64,000 bases of DNA from Gavia stellata (GCF_030936135.1 NW_026777157.1:186001-250000); one strand, 5' to 3'; positions 25,521 to 37,074 are shown, counted from the stretch's first letter. Program-made: numbers and translations. Notes: generated by a model not told the origin, from the letters alone.

Positions 25521-26317
25521 GGCTACCTGAATCCCAAAATCTTTTTCTGTAAGTTACACAAAAGCATTCAGACAATAATTCTCCACTGAAACACAACATC
25601 AATCTGTGTTTTCAGCTTTCGGCAAGCTTTTCTTTCAACACATTTTTCATTAAGGAGATGAAACGTGGCCAGCACAACCACAAGTTTGGGGGGTTTTTTT
25701 AGGGTTGGGGAGGTGGAACAAGACGACAGGGAGTGTTTTAAAGTATTTGGAAGGAAAGGAAAAATAGCATCTTCAGCCCTTTCAAATGTACAAGATACAA
25801 TCCTAGATCATCCCGCCTCCATCATACTGATCATCCCTCCCAAAACAAAGGATCGTTCACATGGAGTAGTTCACCTCTGCTCCAGCAGCAAACACACTCA
25901 TCACTAAGTGACAACACTTCTCCTTCCTCTCTCTCTCTCTCTCTCTCGCACTTGGGTTCCACCAGTTACAATCAGACAACCAGCTAGATTCTGCCCAAGA
26001 ATTAAGATCTTTCCCTTCCACTCCTACGGAAACTTTTCAATTCAGTTTAGCAAGCAAAATGCCCACAAAAGGCACTGCATGACATCTATCAGATGGCTGC
26101 CCTGTCAGGAAAACCTAACCATTCTGAAAGCCCTCATCTTGTAATCATTCTCCTTAATGCCAGGAAAACACTTTACCTCCTCACCTTCAAATCAGAAAGG
26201 GATCAAAGGGGCATTTTAAAAAAGTGTAATTAAGACTAAAAACATTCAACAACAGCTTGACAGCTCTGAACATTCACCCCAAAAAACTGAATTATGCGAC
26301 TTGTCCCATATTGTTAC
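25521..26317. other. Presumed CDKAL1 intron
   Basis: No gene is visible. A CT microsatellite lies at about 25,924-25,948. Confidence 0.5.
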
Positions 26318-26430
26318 CTGTAATTTCGTATCCATATGCAGCCAGCTGTCCAGCCATATATGCACCATCTGAATGACTGTGAGAACATCCCCATGTACGA
26401 ATCCACATTTTCTGAGCACCAGGAATAACG
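26318..26430 (-). CDS. CDKAL1: CDKAL1 coding exon with the first MTTase motif
   Basis: CDKAL1 is the radical-SAM tRNA methylthiotransferase that makes ms2t6A at position 37 of tRNA-Lys(UUU). This exon has an acceptor (TTTTTCCTTAACAG), 1 nt completing a Ser codon from the previous exon, 37 open codons and 1 nt, then a GTAACA donor. The peptide reads [19 protein letters not shown] followed by [18 protein letters not shown]. The Cys of WGC is the first [4Fe-4S] ligand of the MTTase N-terminal domain. The human protein has NN and E where this has SH and A, but the fold residues are kept. Phases match the upstream exon at 28,547-28,713. The next coding exon is not seen before the ERV. Confidence 0.85.
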
Positions 26431-26891
26431 CTGTTAAGGAAAAATTAACGAAGAAGTTAAAAGATGAACAACTGTTAGAGCTAAACTGCGGCCTTTTGAT
26501 ATTATGGCACCCATTGACTGTAGTTCCCTCCATACAAGGCATCTTTATAAATTCTTAACTTAAGCCTGCCACCAGCCACACTAACGTCTGAAAGCTCATA
26601 TCCCAACCTTTCTGGGCTACAGAAGCAGCATGGCAGATGTGCACCACGGAGCTGGCACACACAATGGTTTAAGAACCAACAAAAAATTCTGCAAGAAGCT
26701 CTCACTGAAACTCCTGGGATAAATGTGCCAATGAGCTAAAGATGCCAGTACAAGAACAACAGACATCCTGCAACACCATCCTTTGCCCTGCCCACATTTT
26801 TTTTTTTCCTCCCCCACGCTTCTTTTTTTAAAGCTACTTCCCCTAGCTAGAAACCACAAATTGTTGATGGCACATTAATGATCATTAGACG

Positions 26892-26911
26892 TGTGCAACA
26901 CGTGTTGCACA
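26892..26911. other. Perfect 20-bp palindrome centred on a CACGTG E-box
   Basis: Left arm TGTGCAACAC and right arm GTGTTGCACA are exact reverse complements with no spacer. It lies in the CDKAL1 intron between the two coding exons. It could bind a bHLH dimer or be chance; the sequence alone does not decide. Confidence 0.5.
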
Positions 26912-27589
26912 TATACAATGTATTTAGCATTCCTACTGTCTAAACAACGTACATTCAATGTGCATTCTTGGGTCAAAAACACTAAAATACAGCCTGTTAA
27001 ATAACATACAGTATTCTCCTGAATACTTAGGAGAATGGAGTGCTAGTGTCAAGTACGTATAGGCCACCGGTTCAGCTGTACACACACTCCTGGCAGAATG
27101 GGCCTTCACATAAAGGTGGACTGTTATGCTTATAAAAATCTCTTTTGAACACTAATGAGAAACCAAAATCGAATTTCCTGCACATTCTAGACATACTTTA
27201 TTTCCATCTTTATAATGCAGGGAAATTTCATCCACCAGCTCAAAATTAAGGGGGGGCAGGGGGAGGAGGAGCAGGGGGTGGCACCAACCAAAATCCAGAT
27301 CTCTGAAATGCAGTAGAAACTAGAATCGATAACTGAGTTCATTTATACTTTGATCAATTCCACTGCAGCAGAAAGTTGATTCGGCTCCCAGGGGAATCAC
27401 AAGAAGGAAAAACACAAAAGATACGTTCCATAGTTATTGCATACGATTTCCACTGAAATAAAACAGTAAGTTCAAAAGAAGTCTCACTGTATCACTTGCA
27501 GGAGGATGTACAAACAACAAGTACAGCCTTTGGAAATCCCAGGTTCCAGAAACCAGCTGGAAAGACTGAAGCAAGGAAGATGTACCCTT

Positions 27590-28140
27590 GGTGGAAGAGG
27601 GGCAGGTCAGGGAATACTTCAGCAAACTGGACATACCTAAGTCCCTGGGCCCTGATGGGATGCACCCACAAGAGAGAGATGGACATACTGGAGACAGTCC
27701 AACAAAGGGCCATGAAGATGGTTAAGGGACTGGAGCATCTCTCCTAAGAGGAGAGGCTGAGAGAGCTGGCACTGTTCAGCCTGCAAGAGAAAGGCTCGGG
27801 GGAAGCTCATCAATGGATATTAAATACCTGAAGGGAGGGTCCAAAGAGGACAGACACAGGCTCTTTTCAGCGGTGCCCAGTGACAGGCCAGGAGGCAACG
27901 GGCACAAACTGAAACACAGGGTCCCTCTGAACATCACGAAACACTTTTTGACTGTGAGGCTGACTGAGCGCTGGCACAGGTTGCCCAAGGAGGTGGTGGA
28001 ATCTCCCTCTTTAGAGCTATTCAAAAACTAGCTAGGCACGGTCCTGGCCACCTGGCTGTAGGTGGCCCTGCTGAAGCAGGGGGTTTGGAGAAGATGACCT
28101 CCAGAGGTCCCCTCCAGCCTCAATCCTTTCGTGATTCTCA
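27590..28140 (+). mobile_element. CR1 LINE 3' fragment
   Basis: Pieces of CR1 ORF2 C-terminus are readable: TVQQRAMKMVKGLEHLS, then ELALFSLQ, then a stretch ending [20 protein letters not shown], followed by the CR1 3' UTR. An internal deletion joins the reverse transcriptase word GPDGMHP (about 27,650) to the C-terminal part. It is a different, older subfamily from the copy at 43.1 kb, inserted in the CDKAL1 intron in opposite orientation. Confidence 0.8.
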
Positions 28141-28546
28141 GAATTTTATTCTTATTTCTCATTCCAGATGGCACAAGGCTACTCCAGGACTGCATTTTGA
28201 AGAGCTCAGCTTCTATTTAGGTAATTAAGGCGAAGCAGACAATTTTTCAGAAACGTTTTACACATACAAGCTGAAGTAACAGGAACCATTTTTCCAGTCT
28301 GATTACTCCATTAATCAATATCTCAGTCATAACTGATTTCTAGAGAAAGTTTGTCTAGGGCAAGAAATCTGCCCAGGATTTATTGTTCATTATCACTACA
28401 TTTTATAAACACTATTTTACTCATTTTTATCTTGTATTCAAATTTTACACTATGAGACAATGAGAACTTCCACCTTATTTTTAGAAGCTGACAGTGCACA
28501 CAAGATACGAGCAAAGCAACAAGATAGGGTTGATGGAAGAATTTAC

Positions 28547-28713
28547 CTGTCACTTGGGGGATCATCGTCTGCCTGAGTATTTTTTTGTGAATTGCGTTTT
28601 CGCACTTTTGGAAAAACATTCTTTCTTACAAACTGCCGATCACGTGGCTTCAAATCTTCTGCTGACACAGTGTCTTCAATAGCTTCAAGCACTGGTTCAC
28701 AGGCAGCAGGCAT
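28547..28713 (-). CDS. CDKAL1: CDKAL1 start-codon exon
   Basis: The ATG at 28,713-28,711 follows directly after an AG acceptor. The exon has 55 open codons plus 2 nt and ends at a GTAAAT donor. The peptide starts MPAACEPVLEAIEDTVS and continues with LKPRDRQFVRKNVFPKVRKR and ends DDDPPSD, matching the known CDKAL1 N-terminus in layout (acidic IEDTVS, PRDR, FVRK, PKVR, PPSDS). The last two bases join with the first base of the 26,430 exon to give Ser. Both exons together form the N-terminal 93 residues. The start is chosen because it matches the family N-terminus exactly. Confidence 0.87.
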
Positions 28714-30168
28714 CTTCAAGAAGCATTAGAGAAGACTGGTATTAGCAAGCATTTGAATACAAAGCCAAGGCCTAGTATCTACTGCATATGTTCTCATAAA
28801 GAAAAGTCAGATGTATTTCTACATATACCTGCGATAGATCATATAGATGAGGGAAGGTGAGCACATAAAAACAATCAACTACCCAGAGATATTTCCTGAG
28901 GCCCTCTTCCCCGAGATCTCAAACACAGGCAGGGAGAAAGCCACAAACCAGAGAGAGTTTTTTAATTTTTTTTTTAATAATCTGTACCTTGCCATCTTCT
29001 AACTCAAAAACCCTGCAGCTCCTCTGACGTGACGTATCCAAGATACAAGTATTCTTAACCATGTCAGGCAGCACAGTGGAATACTGAGTTCATGTTATGC
29101 GATAGATATGCTTCCACTCACATCACAGAAGAATGAAAGACACAGCATTCAAGCGCCTCCTTCAGAGGTTGTTCTGGCTCTTTTATTTGTGTGCTGAAAA
29201 CAGGTGCACAGTATTTCAATGTCTTCATAGTCCTTTTGAAAAGAAACCAAACTATTCCTAGAATTCCCGATCCCACAGGACTTTCATTTGAATTACTTCA
29301 TCCATTAGGACAGCAAAAGAAAAATTCCTGTCCTCAGGTACAAGGTGTTAAACAACTACACCTAGCTAACATCAAATAGCCAATTACCATCTGGCTCATA
29401 TAATACACGAGAAAATCATTACAATCTATTTATATTTTCCACAAGAAAGTAAATATACACGCATCTATAGCTCCCAGCAGATCTCAAGATCCAGATCAGT
29501 TGTCAGGAAAGGAAAAAAAAGTTATTTACTAAAGGAGCCTGTGAAAAACAAAACAAAGCTATGCATTAATTACACGCCTCACACTGTGCTGTGTGCAATT
29601 CTTCATCAGAATAATGTCTGATTTAGCATTGGAAACTTGGTTTTGTACATGTCTCAACAGTTTACTAAGGAAATCACACAGGGGCATTTCACACAGTTTA
29701 CAGGGAAAACACAACACTTTCCTAACTGGCAGTGAAGAACAAAAGAAACAAGGCTTTAAGTTCTTTAAAACCAGATTTCAGGAACAGAAATCTCAGGCTA
29801 CTGGCAACACCTCAAAGTATTTTGTACACAACTGAATTACTCAAGGACATAAGAAGTTAAACACCTGTGCATTTTCCCCCGGTGTGAGTCCTTCAGTCCA
29901 TCTTGCAAAGTACACTTCAAAATCAAACTTCATATAACTTTTATAACATTTAACTTAAAAAGGAATATGATGATGTCACAAAGAGGATGCATCTGACAAA
30001 GACATAGAAGCGTTTAGCATTCTTCTAGATCAAAAATCCCAGGATCGCTAAAAATGCCACAAAGGATGAACAAAAATAAAAAGCTGTGGAAAGTCTAGCA
30101 ATAAAGAATACTGGGGGGGGGGGGGGTGTGTGTGTGAGGCGACATCTCTTACACCACTTTATACTGTT
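28714..30168. other. Presumed CDKAL1 5' intron
   Basis: AT-rich sequence without a recognised exon or repeat family. It ends in a G homopolymer of about 14 bases with a TG run (about 30,113-30,136). Confidence 0.5.
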
Positions 30169-30235
30169 GTAAATATTCTGATTTTTTACATCAAAATATG
30201 ATTATATACTTTATACCACTAACAGTATGTACAAA
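30169..30235 (+). repeat. Short fragment of the LTR1/2/3 family
   Basis: The text TGTTGTAAATATTCTGATTTTT then CAAAATATGATTATATA follows the first 60 bases of LTR1-3 with changes. Only the LTR start is present. It shows that the family was active at this locus before the LTR2 insertion, or that a rearrangement left an LTR end here. Confidence 0.55.
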
Positions 30236-30403
30236 TAGGTAAAGTTATCTACTCAATACAGGGAAGGAAAAAAGGTTTTGATTTGTTGTTTTTTCTCTCT
30301 TCCAGAAAAATACCTGCTATAATGGAGCAGCTGCAAAACAAAGCAGCTTAGTTTATTTCCGTGGCCCCCAAAAGAACGAATACAGCCAAAAGAAAAGTCA
30401 TAC

Positions 30404-30441
30404 CTTCTGAAGCAAGGTCTAAATCCTCTTGGAGAATAATC
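30404..30441 (-). other. CDKAL1: Candidate non-coding 5' exon of CDKAL1
   Basis: On the minus strand a strong acceptor (TTTTTTTTCCCCAG) precedes 38 bases that end in AGAAG before a GTATGA donor. The block lies between the CpG-rich region and the start-codon exon, on the CDKAL1 strand, and contains no ATG. It is a plausible 5' UTR exon; only transcripts could confirm it. Confidence 0.4.
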
Positions 30442-30741
30442 CTGGGGAAAAAAAAGAACACAAAGCCATGGCAGGAACGAGCAGAACTAGCGGACAGAGA
30501 ACCATGAGTTCGTGTTCTTGTCCAACAAGCATTCATGCCCCCTTTGCAGAAACGCGTTTCTTGCTCACTCTGACCTCCTTCAGACCGGGTACACACGCTG
30601 ACTCGCTGACGGCACCCGACCCCCGGGCAGCAACCCGGCCGCCAGAACCTCTGGAGGCTCCCGCCAAAGGGGCCACCCCCCCCCGGCTTTAACGCGCAGC
30701 CCAGAGGAGGCCCCGCAGAGGACGGGAGCATCGCGCGGGGG

Positions 30742-31135
30742 GGGGTGGGGAGAAGGAGCGGGGGAGGGAGTGGGGGAGGGAGAGGGGGGAGAGAGTGGGG
30801 GGAGAGAGAGGGGGGAGAGAGTGGGGGGAGGGAGTGGGGGGAGGGAGTGGGGGGAGAGAGTGGGGGGAGGGAGTGGGGGGAGGGAGAGGGGGGAGGGAGA
30901 GGGGGGAGGGAGAGGGGAGGGAGAGGGGGGAGAGAGTGGGGGGAGAGAGTGGGGGGAGAGAGAGGGGGGAGAGAGTGGGGGGAGGGAGAGGGGGGAGGGA
31001 GAGGGGAGAGGGAGAGGGGAGAGAGTGGGGGGAGGGAGAGGGGAGAGAGTGGGGGGAGGGAGTGGGGGGAGAGAGTGGGGGGAGGGAAAGGGGAGAGAGT
31101 AGGGGGAGGGAGAGGGGGGAGGGGAGAGAGTGGGG
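30742..31135. repeat. G-rich tandem repeat, about 14-16 bp units
   Basis: About 390 bp of GGGGGGAGAGAGTG and GGGGGGAGGGAGAG type units on the plus strand, with runs of four to six G separated by short GA spacers. Such a strand has strong potential for G-quadruplexes. Long frames in all phases (Gly/Glu/Arg on plus, Ser/Pro/Leu on minus) are products of the repeat. A short tract of the same units lies at 38,356-38,393. Confidence 0.9.
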
Positions 31136-31139
31136 AAGG

Positions 31140-31420
31140 GGAAGGGGCCTCCACGGCGAGCCCCGGCTCTCACCCCGCCGGGCCCCGCACGCCCTCAGCA
31201 GGGCTCCGCCATCGCGGCCGCCGCGCCCCGCCTCAAGCCCCCGCGCGCGCGCAGCAGCGCCGCGACGGCGGTCGGCAGCGGCCAAACCGGTGCACGCGCT
31301 CTGGGACGCAGCCTCGCGAGAGAGAGCGCGGCTGCGCCGCCCGGCGGGGTGGGCAGCGGCAGCGGCGCGGCAGCGCGGGCCTGCCCGTCCCGCTGCGCGA
31401 CCGCCGAGGGGTTTGTCCGC
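31140..31420 (-). promoter_or_regulatory. CDKAL1: CpG-rich block, probable CDKAL1 promoter and first exon
   Basis: GC and CpG density rises sharply (GCGGCCGCCGCGCCCCGCC, about 31,214). On the minus strand a consensus-like donor (GGCGGG then GTGAGAG, exon edge 31,174) could end a first non-coding exon. Its position upstream of the CDKAL1 start exon and the candidate exon at 30,441-30,404 supports a promoter island. Its right side is cut by acrosin-like sequence at about 31,420, so the original upstream promoter context is lost. Confidence 0.45.
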
Positions 31421-31429
31421 ATGGTTAGC

Positions 31430-32255
31430 TGTGAAAATTGGCCATTTTATTGGAAGAACTGTCAGTTTTAGCACTTGCGTGCACTCGGAGGCTGCTAGGA
31501 AGCAGTGGCACAAGCCCAGCCTTCTCCTGAGCAGTCTGTCAGCTGGGCCCTGGAGTGCCCAGGCACGGGGCGTGCTGCAAGGGAACGGGACGGGACGGGA
31601 GTAGCACATGGTGCCGTGCACAGGGCACCTGCTAGTGCTGTGGGGATACCCCCATTCCCTGCTCCTCCTTATCTGGCCTCAGTGAAGAGGTGGGCTGCCG
31701 CGAGGACCCACTGTGGGCTGATGAGGGACCCTCCGCACAGATGCCCTGTGCCCGTTTTCCAGGGATGCTGGATGCCGATGATCCAGGAGGGGCCAGGTCG
31801 CTGGCTGGGCATCTGTGCCACCCACGACGCGTGACATGCCGTAGTGAGAAGCCATGGGCCGGAGCGCACAGGTCCCTCTGGAAACAGAAACTCCTTACTG
31901 TCCTGCTCGAGGGCTTGCTGCTCTTCAGGCTACGAGTCAGCCGTCTTCCCGCTCCACATGCCGTTGCGTGGACAGCAAGGCCAGGGAACCCCGTGGGGCG
32001 TGCGTGCATCCACCCCTGTTTCTGCTTTGTCCCCGCAGGCCAGTTGTGCCAGCAGCATGGGTGCTGGCAAGGAACTGAGGTTCCCAGGTGGGGTTCAGGA
32101 AGCTGTGGCGAGGCTCAAGGGAACGAGCAGGCACCCTCCAGTGACCCCCATAAGGGTTGCCCAAGTTCCCAGTCAGAGCCTCGGGCCACTTACCCACATG
32201 TGCTGTGTGCAGGCCAGCACAGGGCCAGCAGGACGAGGAGGGGGAGCAAATTCAT
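31430..32255 (-). pseudogene. ACR-like: Acrosin-like protease, exons 1-2 and 3' UTR (copy D)
   Basis: Exon 1 (coding 32,255-32,194) encodes a signal peptide, MNLLPLLVLLALCWPAHSTC, with a GTAAGT donor. Exon 2 (31,877-31,673) begins after TTTCTGTTTCCAG with GTCALRPM and the activation site SRVVGGTDAQP. It then carries a 4-bp insertion that shifts the frame before IQHPWKTGTGHLCGGSL. The catalytic His is kept in AAAHLFTEAR, but the Cys that should follow it is Leu. The expected exon 2 donor reads AT instead of GT. Immediately downstream lies the family 3' UTR with AATAAA (31,451-31,446), so exons 3-5 are deleted. This copy is dead but shows what A and B lack. Confidence 0.87.
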
Positions 32256-32799
32256 CGCTGCCAGCAACACGTGGCAGCTGCAAGAACGGAGAGCTCGTCG
32301 CCACCAGTGCGGCAACCTTGGTTCCGGGGCTGATGTCACAGAGTCGCTGGTTCCGGGTGCTGGGCGTGGTGGCCTCCAAGCATGAGGGGAGGCAGAAGCT
32401 GGCATCGGACACCCCCGACAGACCCTCCCCCTGCCAAATGCTGTGCTTGTGGGATGAGGGCGTGCAGGCCCCGTGGCAGGCAGCAGCGCCTGGGTCCAAG
32501 CACTGCCTGCTAGTAGCTGGCAGGAAATAAGTGGGGCATCATAGCCTCTTTGGGAAGTTCACTGCCACCCTGCTCCCTGCAGCCGTTTGCCACCAGCTCC
32601 TTCCCAAAAAGCATACGCCAGAGAACAGAACTGCTCCAGGCAGTAGGCACATGTCTGGACATTGAAGAGCCGGTCTGGTTACAGCCGCGGCACGCAAGCA
32701 GAGATGTGCAAGCCAACTAAGGCAGGCGTACCCAAGCAGTGTCAGCCTTCCGGCACAAAGCCCAGTGAAACGCAGACGCAGCACAGGCCACCCTGAAGA
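32256..32799. other. 5' flank of acrosin copy D
   Basis: No coding exon is recognised. Minus-strand sequence here would be the upstream region of copy D. I see no clear TATA box. Confidence 0.4.
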
Positions 32800-34202
32800 T
32801 TTCTTCAGTGCTGTACCTTCAATATAAATTTAATTTCTAAGTTACCTCCAGCAATTATTCCACAAGTGGTAGTGATGTTTTACAGGAATAATATATGGAA
32901 GTGGTAAGAAAATCTACCTACTTCAAAAGAGGGGATTGATACCAAAGATTTAAACAATTTAGCTGTAAGACAAACCCTTTTGGATAAACCTTATCAGAGA
33001 GGGAAGTTACCAAACCTTAAACGGTGATCATCTATGCCCTAACTACATTGCTGAATTGTTATAATGAACACAGACTGAACTCATGTCTCAACTACTGGAA
33101 AGGTCCTGGATCTACTATGCATGAGTTAACCAACTCCTCCGTCAGAGTTTGACAACAACAAGAAGAGAACCATTTCAACAGGACTCTTAAAGGCTGTATT
33201 ATTGCATAATCAAGTTAAATTTGAAATATTATCTATTTCTGTTTCTTTTCCAGGTTGTAAGAAGATGGGATAGATTTGAGGCCTAATTAGAAAAGTGACA
33301 AATGCCACCACCTTCTGTCTAAGTGGTGGAACCTAAGTAAAGGGAGATTGAGACTTATGGTGTCGCGTTAAAGGAATGCAGTTTCGAAATTTGTCTGTCA
33401 GAGTCCCAGGGCTTTCACTGACCCATTTATCAGAGCCCCAGCAAGAGGACTTGCACTGAGCAGATGCACAAAAATTGAAATGAGTTATTTTATTGAAAGC
33501 GACAGAAACAGATTCGAGATTGCCGTTGATAAATTCACTAACTACAACAGAGCTACTAATTAAGGGTAATATTGCTAGCAGACTTGATAGTAATACAAGA
33601 ACCCGGGGATAACTGTCACCCAGAGGGTGAGAGGCGCAGCGCTTACCCAGAGAGGCGTCCCTGCCTGGGGTGGAGGGAGAGAACACAGCCCGTCGACTGG
33701 TCCGTCAGGTATCGAGGTTCTTCTCTCCCACCTTAACAATCATTTTCTCTTGACTGTTATCCCCAAAACGACGAGGTGTCCCCCCCATGTGTGACGTGTA
33801 GCATGATTTGGGTGGAGAGACGAGTGCTATAGTCATATATGTTTAGCATGACCTCTATAATCTTCATTAGCATATGCAGGGCTGTGAGTTGTAATATGCA
33901 TTTCACAGGTAATGAGGCAAAGGTCAGTTATCGGACACGAAGCCTTTTCAAAGAACAAAGGACCTCTCACATTCCTGTTATCTTACTGTCTTTGCTGACC
34001 ATAAGCAGGGCTGTCCTGCCTCCACAGGACCCCCTCCTTATCTGCATCCTGTGTTAGCCAGGCAAGTCTCCATTCCCCCGGGTCGCACAAGAGAGAGCAA
34101 GGGCAGTCTTAACAGCTCTTTGTGCCCAGGAATCCCACCTCATTATCCAAATTCCACATATGGGAATTATAAAATATATCCAGAAGTCTCCAGGGGGGGA
34201 AA
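32800..34202. mobile_element. ERV/LTR-derived sequence
   Basis: The left end (CTTCAGTGCTGTACC, then a long ATTTAATTTCTAAGT-type stretch) matches the right end of the insert at 13,920-15,165, and CACAGCCCGTCGACTGG at about 33,686 matches its centre. The last 130 bp before 34,203 end in a polypurine run AGGGGGGGAAA, as in front of a 3' LTR. I find no intact retroviral frame. Several short pieces look like old envelope or LTR sequence, without certainty. Confidence 0.45.
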
Positions 34203-34763
34203 TGTTAGAGAACATCTTGAAACACAAGGTCAAAAACAAGTGAAAAAGAATGGAAAGAGTGGAAAGAAGATACTTCCTAACGAATGCACCTGGTATTTAG
34301 ACATGTTAAAGATACAAACTGTCTCCACTAACTTTCCACTAACTAGCAGTAACGATTAACACAAGGACCAATTTGAGAAAAATAGAACAGAGTGCCAAAA
34401 TAGTGCCCTGAAGTTAACTTGCCTCATTATAATCTCACGCTCATGTGAAAACCACACCTCCTAGCTAGAAAAAGCCCCCAACCCAAAGAAGGCCGCTACT
34501 CTCTGAGCATGCGTAGAGAATTCAAAGAGAACTGTAGCTCTAAGATGAAGGAAGAAAAGTAGTAACCAATAGTTAATTAAGGGGTAGCACCAGGAAGCGT
34601 AACTAACGTTGTTAACTGTTTTAAATACCTGTTACGATTTTAAGCCAGTGTGCATGTTAGGAGGAGAAATCCCTCATGCACCCAGCGCTGCAATGAACCA
34701 ATGTCAGCTTTCTAAACTATCATTTGGTCTGGAGAGTTTTCTTCGTTACAGTTTTGGGTAACA
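34203..34763 (+). mobile_element. LTR of a second ERV family
   Basis: The element runs from TGTTAGAGAACATC to TTTTGGGTAACA, with TGTTA/TAACA inverted ends and an adjacent upstream polypurine tract. Its 3' part (CACCCAGCGCTGCAATGAA) resembles the matching part of LTR1-3 (CGTCCAGCGCTGCACTAAA), so the two families share an ancestor. It contains the word GTTAACTGTTT near the middle, like LTR1-3. Confidence 0.65.
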
Positions 34764-34789
34764 GTTGGCTTATGTGTGACTAGCTCCTC

Positions 34790-35250
34790 GATCCCCTTGA
34801 TCCAGTGTTTCCCCGGGAGATTTAGGAACCTTTGTGATCTAACGCATTTGTATCCAGGCTACATTACTCATATTCTTGCTATTTGTACCACCTTTGTGGG
34901 CAGTAGTTCTATCACCGGCAATCCAAAAGAGCTTCTGCATCTGTTCCTTTAATAAACTACACTATTCATTAATCTAGCCATAAGAGTTCTCATTACACAC
35001 AACCAAATTCCTTAAGGGTGGCCGTGATAGTTCATGCAACGTGGTTAGACTGAAAGTGTATGGAGTTACAAGTGCATCTGTAATTGTTGGCATTATATAT
35101 ATATGTGTGTGTGTGTCTGTGTATGTATGTGTGTATATATATATTTTGAACACGATCGGTCTTGTAATAGAGGAAATTGGGCATCACTCAGAATCTAAGC
35201 CTAGCTGCCCCCAGCCCCTCTGATATCTGAGGACAAGCTGGAAGCTTTAA
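34790..35250 (+). repeat. Fragment related to the 13.9-14.4 kb insert, opposite orientation
   Basis: The words GTACCACCTTTGTGGGCAGTA, GAAAGTGTATGGAGTTACAA and GATATCTGAGGACAAGCTGG are the reverse complements of text at 13,965-14,235. A TG/TA microsatellite (about 35,092-35,145) replaces the GATA tract. The fragment separates two copies of a roughly 25-bp sequence starting GTTGGCTTATGTGTGACTAG (34,764 and 35,703). Confidence 0.6.
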
Positions 35251-35329
35251 CGTGACAAACATACACACACATCACTGCCCAGATTCGCAAGCACAGCATG
35301 TTCATGGATCCCTTAAATATTAGCATGGG

Positions 35330-36483
35330 AATTAAGTTCAATTAAAATCCGTGGCTGGCTGTCACACTACTTACCCCGTAATTGGCACAGACCTTGGGTC
35401 TTTCCAGAGCTGTATCTCCTCTTGCTCGTGAAGTAGTGCAGCTTCAAGTTCCCAAGTGAATTGCACACGCACACAGCGCTCCCACCAGTAGCTGGCCCTC
35501 GACACTCGGTGTCTCCAGCTGCTGGGTCCCTAGGACCTGTGTTCCCTTCTGCCATTGCTAGCAGGCAGGCCTCGGGACCCACCTCCCCACCCGGTACAGA
35601 GTGGGGCCACACAGAAAAGGATTTGGGAGCGCTCTCAGAAAGAAGGTAGGACAGACGGCGGGGATTAGGCGCAGGGCTCAGGCAAACAAGCAAATCAACC
35701 AGCGGTTGGCTTATGTGTGACTAGCTCCTTCATCCCCGTCTTCTCTCCATTTTCCATGCTTATACATCCCCCTCATCTTCCTCAACTCCTCTCTTTCTCT
35801 GCCCTTGGCTGCTCCTAAGCAAGGGACCTACCCCCCGTTATTTTTCCCCCCTTGCTCCCAGGTTTGCTACATCCGTAAACAGATTTGGTGTTGCAGGTGC
35901 TCTTAGCTAGGTCACCCTGGACTTCCATGGCATTACTGATGCGGTTTCCTGGGCACTGCTGGCCCTGGCAGATCCCTCTCCCCAGGATGACGCCAACTCT
36001 TTGTTCAACTACCTGTGAAGTGTAGCATCTCTCCCATCAAGCCCCCTCAACTACCCGTGAAATGTGGCTCTTCCTCATGGCCCTGTAACTGCTGTCAGCT
36101 TCTCAGTCTGTTTGCTCTGCTCAGCAATTTCTCTTGCCATGCTCAGGCGTTTCCCACAGGCTGTTCAGGGAGCTAAGGCTTACGCCAGGCCCTAGGCATC
36201 AGCCTGTGTGCCTTAATGCCTACCCCCAAAGTTGGCTGCATGTCCCATCATTTTTTCCTCTCCCTGTTCTAACTTCAACGTGCCAGTCTTCTCCACCCCA
36301 TGGTGGCTCTGAGCACCCTCCTCTCTGACCAGGCACGCTTTCAGCCCTTTTGAGTGGCTCTTTCCCTTTGTGCCCTACTTGACCGCCTGCAGCCTCGTTT
36401 TGCAGGCGCCGGGCGTGGAAGTCCTTGCCTCGCACGGGAGACTGAAAGGGACTGAAGCATGGTTTGCTGTGAAAATTGGCAAC
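35330..36483. repeat. Paralogous 3' flank of acrosin copy C
   Basis: This stretch aligns with 48,240-49,405 over its full length with many scattered substitutions. It is an older duplication than A/B. It holds no recognised gene; open frames are unconserved between the two copies. Confidence 0.75.
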
Positions 36484-37058
<575 letters not shown>

Positions 37059-37074
37059 TCAGCACTAGATTTCT

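Noticed and set aside
30348..31621. Long open frames (200-310 codons) of Ser/Pro/Leu or Gly/Glu/Arg repeats on both strands
   Set aside because: They follow the GGGGGGAGAGAGTG repeat in every phase and have no splice pattern or family resemblance.
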